A stretch of 64,000 nucleotides of DNA from Alphaproteobacteria bacterium HGW-Alphaproteobacteria-7 (GTDB taxonomy: Bacteria; Pseudomonadota; Alphaproteobacteria; Sphingomonadales; Sphingomonadaceae): contig PHEB01000006.1 in assembly GCA_002842735.1 (NCBI GenBank), forward strand, positions 1-64,000. The letters run 5' to 3'. The position numbers were made by a program, and so were the translations under genes. A model generated the notes under the pieces. The model was not told the DNA's origin. It did no database searches and was given only the letters and a program-made list of their open reading frames with translations. Below are positions 48,428-56,752 of the stretch, piece after piece. How positions within the stretch are numbered: position 1 is the stretch's first letter; each line of letters begins with the position of its first letter.

Positions 48428-48531
48428 TCGTCATTGCGAGCGGAGCGAAGCAATCCAGCATCGACCGCCTCGCAATGGTGCGGCGTCGGAACCTGGATTG
48501 CCGCGTCGCCTGCGGCTCCTCGCAATGACGA
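48428..48531. repeat. Dispersed repeat, CGTCATTGCGAGC family, copy 3
   Basis: The element opens TCGTCATTGCGAGCGGAGCG and closes CTCCTCGCAATGACGA, with AAGCAATCCAG and CTGGATTGC inner arms. It ends 11 bases before the ispE start codon, so it makes up nearly the whole gap between ETF-QO and ispE. Confidence 0.9.
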
Positions 48532-48542
48532 AAGAGTGAAGT

Positions 48543-49367
48543 TTGCCCATTACCCAAACGGCCTACGCCAAGATCAACCTCGCACTGCACGTCCGTAAGG
48601 TGCGGGAGGATGGGTATCACGAGCTTGAGACCCTCTTCGCCTTCGTCGATGCGGGCGATGTTCTAACCGCCGCGCTTGCCGCTGAGGACAGCCTCAATGT
48701 CGTGGGTGAATTCTCTGTCTTGCTCGCACCTTCACCCCCCTCCCTTGTGGGAGGGGGCGACAACCTCGTCGCCAAGGCGCTTACCTCCCTCCCGCGCTCA
48801 CAGGGGTTGGCAATAATGCTGGAGAAGAACCTCCCCGTCGCGGCGGGGCTGGGCGGCGGGTCAGCGGATGCGGGGGCGGTGTTCCGGATGGTCGAGGCGC
48901 TCTACGGCTTGCCGGATGACTGGCCAGCGCGCGCGGCCACGCTTGGCGCGGATGTTCCCGCCTGCGTCCTCAGCCGCACCCATATCGGCCTCGGCACCGG
49001 CACTGAGCAGCGCGAAGTTAAGGACGATCTCGCCGGAACCCCCGTCCTGCTGGTGAACCCGCGTGTACCGCTGTCGACGGGCCCGGTGTTCAAGGCGTGG
49101 GATGGTTTGGATCGTGGCGCTTTGCCAGAAGGGCCTGCATCGCGGATCGCGAGCGAAGGGCGCAACGATCTTGAAGCCCCCGCCATTTCGCTCTGCCCGG
49201 TGATCGCCGAGGTGCTGGCGGCCTTGCAGGCAACCAAGCCGTGGCTCGCGCGAATGTCCGGTTCTGGCGCGACCTGCTTTGCGCTCTACGAGACCATCGC
49301 AGCCCGCGATGCGGCAGCGGGGGCCATGCCTGCCACGTGGTGGACGATGGCGGGGCGGCTGCGGTGA
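48543..49367 (+). CDS. ispE: 4-diphosphocytidyl-2-C-methyl-D-erythritol kinase IspE (TTG start)
   Basis: IspE phosphorylates CDP-methylerythritol in the MEP isoprenoid pathway. The 274-aa GHMP kinase has the N-terminal TAYAKINLALHV and the ATP loop PVAAGLGGGSADAGA. The C-terminal MSGSGATCFALYE motif completes the fold. No ATG or GTG is available before the conserved AKINL segment and a stop lies one codon before the TTG at 48543, so the TTG start is close to forced; GAAAGAGTGAAG provides ribosome binding. About 11 codons near 48733-48758 (SPPSLVGGG region) are encoded by a perfect hairpin, see the repeat entry. Confidence 0.93.
   Translation: MPITQTAYAKINLALHVRKVREDGYHELETLFAFVDAGDVLTAALAAEDSLNVVGEFSVLLAPSPPSLVGGGDNLVAKALTSLPRSQGLAIMLEKNLPVAAGLGGGSADAGAVFRMVEALYGLPDDWPARAATLGADVPACVLSRTHIGLGTGTEQREVKDDLAGTPVLLVNPRVPLSTGPVFKAWDGLDRGALPEGPASRIASEGRNDLEAPAISLCPVIAEVLAALQATKPWLARMSGSGATCFALYETIAARDAAAGAMPATWWTMAGRLR
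48736..48757. repeat. Perfect hairpin inside ispE
   Basis: CCCCCTCCC (48736-48744) and GGGAGGGGG (48749-48757) pair fully around TTGT. Hairpins of this type are usually intergenic repeat ends; here the DNA codes PPSLVGGG in a loop just before the conserved DNLV segment of IspE. Confidence 0.65.
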
Positions 49368-49379
49368 TTTTTCGAAAAT

Positions 49380-49475
49380 CCGTTCGCCATGAGCTTGTCG
49401 AAGGGCCGTCCTTTCTTGAAAGCCACTGCCCCCGCAAAAGAAGTGCAGTGCTTCGACAAGCTCAGCACGAACGGG
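49380..49475. repeat. Intergenic inverted repeat, CTTCGACAAGCTCAGCACGAACGG family, copy 2
   Basis: The left arm CCGTTCGCCATGAGCTTGTC (then GAAG) and right arm CTTCGACAAGCTCAGCACGA (then ACGGG) are near inverse copies. The element fills the ispE to amidohydrolase gap, and the amidohydrolase GTG start lies only ten bases after it. Confidence 0.85.
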
Positions 49476-49485
49476 GGTTGGGCTT

Positions 49486-50202
49486 GTGACTTTGCCTTAC
49501 CGCCAACGCGGCACGCCCACGCCGGGCGGGATCGTCTGCGTCGCCGACCATGCCAGCAACCATGTGCCGCAAGACCTTGATCTCGGCATCCCTGCGCTCT
49601 TGCTGGAAGACCACATCGCGGTCGATATCGGCACCGAAGCCATCGCCGAAATCCTCGCCCGTGATCACGCCGTCCCCGCGCACATCGCCGCCATCAGCCG
49701 CCTCGTGTGCGACTTCAACCGTGAGGAAACCGCGCCCGGCCTTGTCCCCGACACTAGCGACGGCCACCCGATCCCCGGCAATATCGGCGCGGATCGCAAG
49801 GCAAGGCTCACCCGCTTCCACCGGCCCTATCACACGATGCTGGAACAATGGCTGGCAGCGGCCGAACCGGCGCTGATCCTCTCGCTCCACAGTTTCACCC
49901 CGCAGCTTGCCTCGCGCGACGAGGCGCGTCCGTGGCAAGCTGGCGTGCTCTACAATCAGGACGACCGCGCCGCTCGCATCGCCATCCCGCTGCTGGCGGC
50001 GCAAGGACTCATCGTGGGTGACAACCTCCCCTATTCGGGCCGTGATCTCAATTACACCATGAACCGCCATGCCGAGTTGGCGGACAGGCGCTATCTTGGT
50101 ATCGAAATCCGGCAAGACTTGGCCCGAACCCCCGCAGACCACGCCCGCTGGGCCGCGTTGCTCGCCGATCTTGCGCAAAGGGTTGCGTCGGCGCTCGCCT
50201 GA
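49486..50202 (+). CDS. N-formylglutamate amidohydrolase family protein
   Basis: The 238-aa protein matches the FGase family, with VCVADHASNHVP, RLVCDFNRE, FHRPYH and LSLHSFTP motifs; the His/Asp/Glu positions suit a metal site. The classical reaction frees glutamate from N-formylglutamate in histidine degradation, but no hut gene is nearby, so another N-acyl amino acid or amide is possible. The start codon is GTG at 49486, ten bases after a dispersed repeat. ilvD follows 42 bases downstream. Confidence 0.86.
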   Translation: MTLPYRQRGTPTPGGIVCVADHASNHVPQDLDLGIPALLLEDHIAVDIGTEAIAEILARDHAVPAHIAAISRLVCDFNREETAPGLVPDTSDGHPIPGNIGADRKARLTRFHRPYHTMLEQWLAAAEPALILSLHSFTPQLASRDEARPWQAGVLYNQDDRAARIAIPLLAAQGLIVGDNLPYSGRDLNYTMNRHAELADRRYLGIEIRQDLARTPADHARWAALLADLAQRVASALA

Positions 50203-50244
50203 AGGCAGGGGAAGTTTCGCAAAATCCCCGAAACAGGAAATCTT

Positions 50245-51966
50245 ATGTCTCGCACGTTTGACAAGTCCAAACTCCCCAGCCGCCACGTCTCGGTCGGGCC
50301 AGAGCGCGCCCCGCACCGTTCCTATTACTACGCGATGGGCATGGCCGAGGAAGACATCGCCCGGCCCTTCGTTGGCGTGGCGAGCGCGGGCAACGATTCC
50401 GCGCCGTGCAACACCACCTTGAACGCGCAGGCCGACATCTGCCGCGAAGGCGTGATCGCAGGCGGTGGCACCCCGCGCCGGTTCAACACCATCACCGTCA
50501 CCGATGGCATCGCGATGGGCCATCAGGGCATGAAATCCTCGCTCGTCAGCCGCGAAGTGATTGCTGATTCGGTCGAGCTTTCGGTTAGAGGCCATTGTTA
50601 TGACGCGCTTGTCGGCTTTGCGGGCTGCGACAAGAGCCTGCCCGGCATGATGATGGCGATGCTGCGGCTCAACGTGCCGTCGATCTTCGTCTATGGCGGG
50701 TCGATCCTGCCCGGCACCCACCACGGCAAGGATGTGACCGTGGTCGATGTGTTCGAGGCGGTGGGGCAATTCGCGGCTGGAAATTGTCCGCTGCGAGAGC
50801 TGATCGCGCTCGAAAAGGTCGCTTGCCCCGGCCACGGCGCGTGCGGCGGTCAGTTCACCGCCAACACCATGGCCTGCGTGGGTGAGGCTATCGGATTATC
50901 TTTGCCGAACAGCAATATGGCACCGGCACCTTACACCTCACGCGAAGAAATCGCGCTGGCTGCGGGCGCGCAGGTGATGGAATTGGTGGCGCGCAACCTG
51001 CGCCCGCGCGATATCTGCACCCGCGCCGCCTTTGAAAACGCCGCGCGCGTTGTGGCGGCCACTGGCGGTTCGACCAACGCCGCGCTGCACCTGCCCGCCA
51101 TGGCGAGCGAATGCGGCATCGATTTCGACCTGTTTGACGTTGCCGAAATCTTCAAATCAACGCCTTACATCGCTGACCTGAAGCCCGGCGGGAAGTATGT
51201 CGCCAAGGATATGCACGAAGCGGGCGGGGTCTATATGGCGATGAAAACCCTGCTTGATGGCGGGTTTATCGATCCCAATCCGATCACCGTGACGGGCAAG
51301 ACCATCGGTGAAAACCTCGATGAAATCACCTGGAATCCCGATCAGAAGGTGTTCTACGACGTGAAGACCCCGATCACACCCACCGGCGGCGTGGTTGGTC
51401 TTGGCGGCAGCCTTGCCCCTGACGGCGCAATCGTGAAGGTTGCGGGGATGGCACGCTTGCAATTCAGCGGCCCGGCGCGGGTGTTTGAATGCGAGGAGGA
51501 CGCCTTTTCCGCCGTCGAACGACGCGACATTGCCGAAGGCTGCGTGATCGTGATCCGTTACGAAGGGCCCAAGGGCGGCCCCGGAATGCGCGAGATGCTG
51601 TCCACTACCGCGGCGCTCTATGGGCAGGGGATGGGCGAGAAGGTCGCGCTGATCACCGACGGTCGCTTTTCGGGCGCGACGCGCGGGTTTTGCATCGGCC
51701 ATGTCTGCCCCGAGGCTGCCGATTGCGGCCCGATTGCACTGGTCGAGGATGGCGACATCATCAGTATCGATGCCGAAGCGGGCACGATCGAACTTGAAGT
51801 GGCCGATGACGTGCTGGCTGAGCGGCGCAAGGCATGGCAGCCGCGCTCCAATGACTATCAGGCGGGCGCATTGTGGCGCTATGCCCAGAACGTCGGGCCG
51901 GCGCGTTATGGAGCGCTGACCCATCCCGGCGCGAAGGCGGAAACCCATGTGTTTGCGGATATCTAG
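50245..51966 (+). CDS. ilvD: Dihydroxy-acid dehydratase IlvD
   Basis: IlvD makes the 2-oxo acids for valine, leucine and isoleucine. The 573-aa protein has the expected iron-sulfur cysteines in [20 protein letters not shown] and [14 protein letters not shown]. The C-terminal motifs [11 protein letters not shown] and [16 protein letters not shown] are also family-typical. An AGGAAAT sequence precedes the ATG. Its end overlaps the following lipoprotein gene by 20 bases, starting a chain of four overlapping genes. Confidence 0.96.
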   Translation: MSRTFDKSKLPSRHVSVGPERAPHRSYYYAMGMAEEDIARPFVGVASAGNDSAPCNTTLNAQADICREGVIAGGGTPRRFNTITVTDGIAMGHQGMKSSLVSREVIADSVELSVRGHCYDALVGFAGCDKSLPGMMMAMLRLNVPSIFVYGGSILPGTHHGKDVTVVDVFEAVGQFAAGNCPLRELIALEKVACPGHGACGGQFTANTMACVGEAIGLSLPNSNMAPAPYTSREEIALAAGAQVMELVARNLRPRDICTRAAFENAARVVAATGGSTNAALHLPAMASECGIDFDLFDVAEIFKSTPYIADLKPGGKYVAKDMHEAGGVYMAMKTLLDGGFIDPNPITVTGKTIGENLDEITWNPDQKVFYDVKTPITPTGGVVGLGGSLAPDGAIVKVAGMARLQFSGPARVFECEEDAFSAVERRDIAEGCVIVIRYEGPKGGPGMREMLSTTAALYGQGMGEKVALITDGRFSGATRGFCIGHVCPEAADCGPIALVEDGDIISIDAEAGTIELEVADDVLAERRKAWQPRSNDYQAGALWRYAQNVGPARYGALTHPGAKAETHVFADI

Positions 51967-52294
51967 CGCCGTCTTATTGCTTGCGCTGACGGCGTGCGGA
52001 GCGGAAAGCCCTCCTCCGCCGGGTGATATCGTCGATTGCGCGATTGGCGCGGGCGCGGATCTGTCGCCGGTGTGCACGCTGGAACTGGTGGCCGGGACGC
52101 AGGAGATCGTGATCCATCACCCAGATGGCGGGTTCCGGCGGCTTTCCCGCGACCTCGCCACTGGCACACTGGCTCCTCTAGACGGAGCGGAGGCGCTAGT
52201 GCCGGAGCCTGGCGCAGGCGGCACGGTGCAATTCGCCATTGGCGAAGATCGGTACAGCATTCCGCCAGATCTGCTGGAACCCGCTCAGCCGTGA
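51947..52294 (+). CDS. Small putative lipoprotein
   Basis: The 115-aa product has a lipoprotein signal ([14 protein letters not shown]) and a mature region of about 97 residues. Two further cysteines occur (DCAIGAG and VCTLELV), with short beta-rich segments. I do not recognise a family. The ATG at 51947 lies inside the end of ilvD and the stop overlaps the nnrDE GTG start (GTGA). Retention of an intact frame between two overlapping genes supports that it is expressed. Confidence 0.72.
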   Translation: MCLRISSAVLLLALTACGAESPPPPGDIVDCAIGAGADLSPVCTLELVAGTQEIVIHHPDGGFRRLSRDLATGTLAPLDGAEALVPEPGAGGTVQFAIGEDRYSIPPDLLEPAQP

Positions 52295-53676
52295 GCGCCG
52301 CGCAAGTCCTCACGACTGCGCAAATGCGCGCTGCCGAGCAGGCGCTGTTCGATGCGGGGATGAGCGTTATCGAATTGATGGAAGTGGCGGCCAGCGGTGC
52401 GGCGGAATGGATCCGGCGCGTGGCCGCAGGACGCAGCGTTACGGTGCTATGCGGCCCCAGCAACAATGGCGGCGATGGCTATGTTATCGCAAGGCTTTTG
52501 CGCGAGGCTGGCAATGTTGTCACCGTGGTCGCTCCGCTTGAACCCACGACCGACGCGGCCAAGGAGGCGCGCAGGCGTTGGGGCGCTGCGACCATGCAAA
52601 CGGGCGCGGATGGCGATGTGCTGGTCGATTGCCTGTTCGGTTCCGGCCTGACCCGTCCGCTGGAAGCCGAACACGCGTTGCTGCTGCGCGATCTGGCGGG
52701 GCGGCACCGCTATCGGGTCGCGGTGGATGTGCCTTCGGGCATTGCCTCCGATAGCGGCGCAGTGCTGAATGAGCGGCTGCCGCGCTTTGATCTCACGCTG
52801 GCGCTCGGCGCGTGGAAATTCGCGCATTGGAGCCTGCCGGCGCGTGCGCTGATGGGGCAGTTGCGGCTTGTGCCGATCGGTATCGCGCCAACCGAGGGTG
52901 CGGCGCAGGTGATTACGCGCCCGCGCATCGCCGCTCCTGCCGCAAATAGTCATAAATATATCAGAGGCCTGCTGGGCGTTGTTGGCGTTGCTATGCCGGG
53001 GGCGAGCCTGCTGGCCGCCGCCGCTTCGCAACGTGCCGGGGCGGGCTATGTCAGGCTGCTCGGTCGCGCAGCCGATCCGCGCACGCCGCCCGATCTGGTG
53101 GTCGATACCACGCCGCTATCCGAAGCATTGGCCGATCCGCGCATGGCGGCGGTGCTGGTCGGGCCGGGGCTGGGGCGCGATGGCGCGGCAAAAGCGGCGC
53201 TGGGTGAGGCTTTGCGACGGGCGCAGACCTTGGTGCTGGATGCCGATGCGCTGGTGCTGCTCGCGCCCAATATGCTCGCCCGCGAGGTGCCGATGCTGGC
53301 CACCCCGCATGATGGTGAGCTGGAAACGCTGTGCCGCACCTTCGGAGTGATTGCCGAAGGGCGGCAGGCCCGCGCGCTGGCGCTTGCCAAGATGACCGGC
53401 ATGGTGGTGCTGGCCAAGGGGCCGGACACGGTCATCGCCGCGCCCGATGGCAGGCTGGCGCTCGGCACGCCTGCGCCAAGCTGGCTCTCGGTCGCAGGCA
53501 CGGGCGATGTGCTGGCGGGGATCGCAGCGAGCCGGATGGCCACCGGGGCCGATCCCTTCACTGCGGCGAGCGAGGCAGTGTGGCTGCATGGGGAGGCTGC
53601 GCGGCGCTCTGGCCCGGCTTTCACCGCGTCACAGCTTGCCGAACGGGTGTCAGAGGCGCTAGCGGCCTGTCGATGA
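52291..53676 (+). CDS. nnrD: Bifunctional NAD(P)H-hydrate epimerase/dehydratase
   Basis: This enzyme repairs hydrated NAD(P)H. The 461-aa fusion has an N-terminal YjeF_N epimerase domain (CGPSNNGGDGYVIARLL, then DCLFGSGLTRPL and VDVPSGIASDSG). A C-terminal ribokinase-like dehydratase domain follows (GPGLGRDGAAKAAL, then VLDADALVLL, VVVLAKGPDTVI and the catalytic VAGTGDVLAG). GTG at 52291 overlaps the lipoprotein stop and fits the domain start; a longer frame upstream is not supported. Its stop overlaps the next ATG (ATGA). Confidence 0.92.
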   Translation: MSAAQVLTTAQMRAAEQALFDAGMSVIELMEVAASGAAEWIRRVAAGRSVTVLCGPSNNGGDGYVIARLLREAGNVVTVVAPLEPTTDAAKEARRRWGAATMQTGADGDVLVDCLFGSGLTRPLEAEHALLLRDLAGRHRYRVAVDVPSGIASDSGAVLNERLPRFDLTLALGAWKFAHWSLPARALMGQLRLVPIGIAPTEGAAQVITRPRIAAPAANSHKYIRGLLGVVGVAMPGASLLAAAASQRAGAGYVRLLGRAADPRTPPDLVVDTTPLSEALADPRMAAVLVGPGLGRDGAAKAALGEALRRAQTLVLDADALVLLAPNMLAREVPMLATPHDGELETLCRTFGVIAEGRQARALALAKMTGMVVLAKGPDTVIAAPDGRLALGTPAPSWLSVAGTGDVLAGIAASRMATGADPFTAASEAVWLHGEAARRSGPAFTASQLAERVSEALAACR

Positions 53677-54881
53677 ACGCCGGCGTCAGCATTTCCGAAC
53701 CCATCATCCGCCTCGCTGCCAAGGGAGACGGCGTTGCCGCATCGGGCCGCCACGTGGCTGGCGCGGTGCCGGGCGATGCGGTGGACGCGGGCGGGGCGAT
53801 CACGCCGGGGCCGCACCATGTTGCGCCCGCTTGCCGCCACTTTGCAACGTGCGGCGGATGCCAGCTGCAAAACGCCGATGACGCGGTGCTGGCTGATTTC
53901 GTGCGCGACCGGGTGGTGAATGCCGCCAAAGGGCAGGGGCTTGAGCCTGCCGAACTGCTACCCGTCCACCTTTCGCCGCCCGCCAGTCGCCGCCGCGCCG
54001 GGTTGCATGGGTTGCGCACCGCCGGGGGCGCGGTGCTGGGCTATCGCGAAGGCGGATCGCACCGCGTGGTTGATCTGGCCGAATGCCCGGTGCTGCACCC
54101 CGAGCTGACCCCGCTGATCGCCCCTTTGCGCAAGTTTGTCGCGGCGCATGGCCCCAAGGCGATGGTCGGGATCGACCTGACGTTCGCCGATCAGGGCGTG
54201 GACGTAAATCTTGCGCACTTCCCGCTTGAAGGGCTGGGGCCGACCGAAGCCGCGCTCGATTTCGCGCGTGAACAAGGCCTTGCGCGGTTGAGTATCGATC
54301 AGGGGTATGGCCCGGAAACCGTGTGGGAGCCTGAGCCTGCCACGGTAACGCTTGCCGGGGTGCCGGTCAGCCTGCCAGCGGGTGCATTCCTGCAAGCGAC
54401 CATCGATGCCGAGGCCCGGATGGCTGCCGATGCCGCAGACTGGCTTGGCGGCGCGCGGTTGGTGGCTGATCTGTTCGCCGGGCTGGGCACCTTTGCCTTT
54501 GCGCTGCGGCAGGGACGAAAAGTGCTGGCGGTTGAGGCTGAGCGCGCGGCGCATCTGGCCTGCAAGTCTGCCGGTGCGCAATCGGGCGGAGGCGTTATGG
54601 CGTTGCACCGCGATCTGTTCCGCAATCCGTTGCAGCCTGAAGAATTGAACCGCTTTGATGCCGTGTTGCTCGATCCCCCGCGTGCAGGCGCACGGGCGCA
54701 AGTGACTGAAATCGCAGCAAGCACTTTGGCGCGGGTGGTCTATGTCAGCTGCAACCCGTCAAGCTGGGCGCGCGATGCGGCGACGTTGATGGCCGCGGGT
54801 TTCCGCTTGACCAAACTGCGCCCGGTAGGCCAGTTTCGGTGGTCTACCCATGTCGAACTGGTGAGCTATTTCGAGCGTTAA
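53673..54881 (+). CDS. Class I SAM-dependent RNA m5U methyltransferase (TrmA/RlmC/RlmD family)
   Basis: The 402-aa protein has a short TRAM-like N-terminus (RLAAKGDGVAASGRHVAGAVPGD) and an iron-sulfur cysteine group ACRHFATCGGCQLQ plus AECPVL. The SAM-binding core is VADLFAGLGTFAFAL, and the DPPRAGA and catalytic SCNPSSWARDA motifs are present. These define uracil-5 RNA methyltransferases; rRNA rather than tRNA is more likely for an iron-sulfur member. The ATG overlaps the nnrDE stop by four bases, and its stop overlaps that of the convergent hydrolase gene by four bases. Confidence 0.88.
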   Translation: MNAGVSISEPIIRLAAKGDGVAASGRHVAGAVPGDAVDAGGAITPGPHHVAPACRHFATCGGCQLQNADDAVLADFVRDRVVNAAKGQGLEPAELLPVHLSPPASRRRAGLHGLRTAGGAVLGYREGGSHRVVDLAECPVLHPELTPLIAPLRKFVAAHGPKAMVGIDLTFADQGVDVNLAHFPLEGLGPTEAALDFAREQGLARLSIDQGYGPETVWEPEPATVTLAGVPVSLPAGAFLQATIDAEARMAADAADWLGGARLVADLFAGLGTFAFALRQGRKVLAVEAERAAHLACKSAGAQSGGGVMALHRDLFRNPLQPEELNRFDAVLLDPPRAGARAQVTEIAASTLARVVYVSCNPSSWARDAATLMAAGFRLTKLRPVGQFRWSTHVELVSYFER

Positions 54882-55666
54882 GCCCGCAATGCGCTGAGGA
54901 TTTCGGCCTTCAGCCAGTCGCGATGTTCCGGTTCAACATAGGCGTGGCCTGCGCCGTCGCAGCGCCGGATGCGCGGGTCGGATGGGTTCCATGCGCTCTC
55001 GAACACTTGCGCGGTGCGGTCTACGGTGGCGAGCAGGATGCGGACATCGCCAGCAAAGCCTGCCAACCCCGCGCGCATTTCCTCGGCCAGCGTTGATGGC
55101 GGCGGGGCAGGGCGCAGAGAACGGGTGAGGCCGCGCGCCAGCTTGCGCAGATCAACCCCGCCGCCCAGCAAACGCGCAATTTCGCGCGGGTTTTTGAGCT
55201 TTTCGAGATAACGCGCGCGGATCGCTGCGGGGGGCGGGGTGGCATCATCCTCGGCCCCGTCATCCTGCTCGATCGTCCAGGGGTTCGAGAGCACCAGCCC
55301 ATCGCATCCCGCGCCGCCAGCCAGCATCAGCGCCGAGGCGGCATCGCAATTGCCGAAAGCAACCACGCGGGTGATCTGCGGTGCCATCGCCCGGAATGCG
55401 TCGAGCGCGGCGGCGATATCGCCCGCGCTTTTGCGAAATCCGCGGTTTTCACCCTCGCTGTCACCCACCCCGCGCCGGTCAAACCGGAACACGGGGAACC
55501 CGGCGCAGGCGATGCGCGCGGCGAGCTGCGCCTGTCCGCCAAACGCGCCGCTGCGGATTTCGTTGCCGCCGCTGACGATCAGCAGTCCGCAGGTGCCCGG
55601 CGCGGTGTCGAGCGTGCCCGCCAGCGTCTGGCTGCCGCAGCCGAAGGTGAGCGGGAGGCGGGTCAT
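54878..55666 (-). CDS. Hydrolase 1, exosortase A system-associated
   Basis: The 262-aa alpha/beta-hydrolase belongs to the TIGR03100-like group found beside XrtA exopolysaccharide genes. Visible motifs are IVSGGNEIRSGAFGGQAQLA, the FRFDRRGVGDSEG segment and the nucleophile region VAFGNCDAASAL, where cysteine sits in the GxCxA elbow. A late His occurs in DGAGHAYVEPEH. Its substrate is unknown; a role on acyl or glycan intermediates of the EPS pathway is inferred from context. It is the last gene of the minus-strand arm and overlaps hydrolase 2 by four bases. Confidence 0.87.
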   Translation of the reverse strand: MTRLPLTFGCGSQTLAGTLDTAPGTCGLLIVSGGNEIRSGAFGGQAQLAARIACAGFPVFRFDRRGVGDSEGENRGFRKSAGDIAAALDAFRAMAPQITRVVAFGNCDAASALMLAGGAGCDGLVLSNPWTIEQDDGAEDDATPPPAAIRARYLEKLKNPREIARLLGGGVDLRKLARGLTRSLRPAPPPSTLAEEMRAGLAGFAGDVRILLATVDRTAQVFESAWNPSDPRIRRCDGAGHAYVEPEHRDWLKAEILSALRA

Positions 55667-56340
55667 GCCAGTGCCTCGATGATGATCGTTGCCAGAGCGT
55701 CAGTCTGCGCGGCGTCTTCGGCAGGTTCGGCGCGGAGCCACAGGCCGGGGCCGCCGAGTTCCGGCTGCGCGATGCCGTGCTGACCGGGGGAGAGAGCGGG
55801 TTCTGCGGTCTCCAGCGCCGCAATCATCGCCGCGCCCATGTGCCAGCCGCCGAGCGTTAGCCCCGCGCTCCGGCCGATGGCCAACAGCTCGTCAGAAGTC
55901 TCTGAAATACCCGCCTCACGCGCAGCAATAATGCGGGCGCGGATCATGCCGCGCAGCAGTTTGGGGCCGGATTGCGCGGCATAATGCCACCCCGGCAGCC
56001 CCGCCGGGGCCAGCAGCGCACCGGCGCGGATCGCCAGCACATGGGTCGCGGCAAAGCTGGTGGCGGCAATATCGGCAGCCCTGCGCCAACCCTCCAACGT
56101 CTGGTACGCGAGCGGGGCGAGGCTTTCATTGCAACCGGGCAGATCGGGCAGAAAGCTGTCGATTCCGGCTGCATCAAGACGCCGCATAACCTCGACCGTA
56201 AAGCGCCGCAGCTTGTTTGCCTCGTCAAACCATGCGGGCAATATCAGCACCCGCGCCGCGCGGCCCCGGTCGAAGGGTACCAGCAGTTCTTCGCCGGGCG
56301 AGCCGCCATCGGGCGCCGGAATGTTCCACGTGAAACTCAC
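55663..56340 (-). CDS. Hydrolase 2, exosortase A system-associated
   Basis: The 225-aa protein matches the second hydrolase of XrtA loci (TIGR03101-like), with ARVLILPAWFDEANKLRR, FLPDLPGCNESL and a GGWHMGAAM segment. The nucleophile region (AIRAGALLAPAG) does not show a standard G-x-S-x-G, as is usual for this group. Function is inferred only from genomic context. The start is GTG at 56340; no clear Shine-Dalgarno precedes it. Codons 2-6 are encoded by a parS-like palindrome (56322-56337). Confidence 0.83.
   Translation of the reverse strand: MSFTWNIPAPDGGSPGEELLVPFDRGRAARVLILPAWFDEANKLRRFTVEVMRRLDAAGIDSFLPDLPGCNESLAPLAYQTLEGWRRAADIAATSFAATHVLAIRAGALLAPAGLPGWHYAAQSGPKLLRGMIRARIIAAREAGISETSDELLAIGRSAGLTLGGWHMGAAMIAALETAEPALSPGQHGIAQPELGGPGLWLRAEPAEDAAQTDALATIIIEALA
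56322..56337. other. Second parS-like site, on the first codons of hydrolase 2
   Basis: TGTTCCACGTGAAACT differs from the Bacillus-type parS TGTTCCACGTGAAACA only in the last base, and from the alphaproteobacterial form at 7327 in two bases. It lies directly after the GTG start codon of the minus-strand gene. Its location beside an 11-bp G-rich array, as at 7327, makes a chance match unlikely. Confidence 0.65.
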
Positions 56341-56346
56341 GCAAGC

Positions 56347-56390
56347 AGGGGCCTAAAGGGGGTCAAGAGGGGGTCTGGAGGGGGTCTAGC
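56347..56390 (+). repeat. Four tandem 11-bp G-rich units next to the second parS-like site
   Basis: Four 11-base units begin at 56347, 56358, 56369 and 56380 with G-tracts at constant period; the units include GGGGGTCAAGA, GGGGGTCTGGA and GGGGGTCTAGC. Loops of six bases between runs of four to five G fit the quadruplex pattern. The array overlaps the end of the acyl carrier protein gene, coding its last residues LDPLQTPS on the minus strand. It has the same consensus and orientation as the array at 7364-7418. Confidence 0.85.
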
Positions 56391-56671
56391 TTGGCGCGCG
56401 CAAATGCCCGCAGCCCGCCATAGGTTTCGAGCATTTCGCCATCCACATCGTCATCTTCGATCACGATGCCGAGCCGGTCTTCCATCTCGGTCAGCAGGCC
56501 CGCCACCGCCATCGAATCGAGTTCGGGCAAGTGACCAAACAGCCCCGAATCCGCGTCAAACGCAGCCGCCTGTGCCGGATCAAGGCCAAGCACATCGGCG
56601 ATCAGCGTCTGCAATTGCTGGTCGAGCGCGGCTTCGTCCAATTGGCCATCAATGATTGGCGTGATGCTCAT
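56363..56671 (-). CDS. Acyl carrier protein, exosortase A system-associated
   Basis: The 102-aa ACP has the phosphopantetheine-attachment serine in ELDSMAVAGLL (near residue 53) and acidic helices typical of ACPs. Next to an acyl-CoA ligase and a GNAT/FemAB-like acyltransferase, it probably carries an acyl group or amino acid used to modify the exopolysaccharide. Its last codons overlap the 11-bp G-rich array, and 22 bases separate it from hydrolase 2. Confidence 0.92.
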   Translation of the reverse strand: MSITPIIDGQLDEAALDQQLQTLIADVLGLDPAQAAAFDADSGLFGHLPELDSMAVAGLLTEMEDRLGIVIEDDDVDGEMLETYGGLRAFARAKLDPLQTPS

Positions 56672-56752
56672 TGGGGTACCTTGATCCCTGTCTCCAAGCG
56701 TGGCCGCGGGGCTTAGCCATGCGCGCGTGCGGGTGCAAGTATTGCGGGCCTG

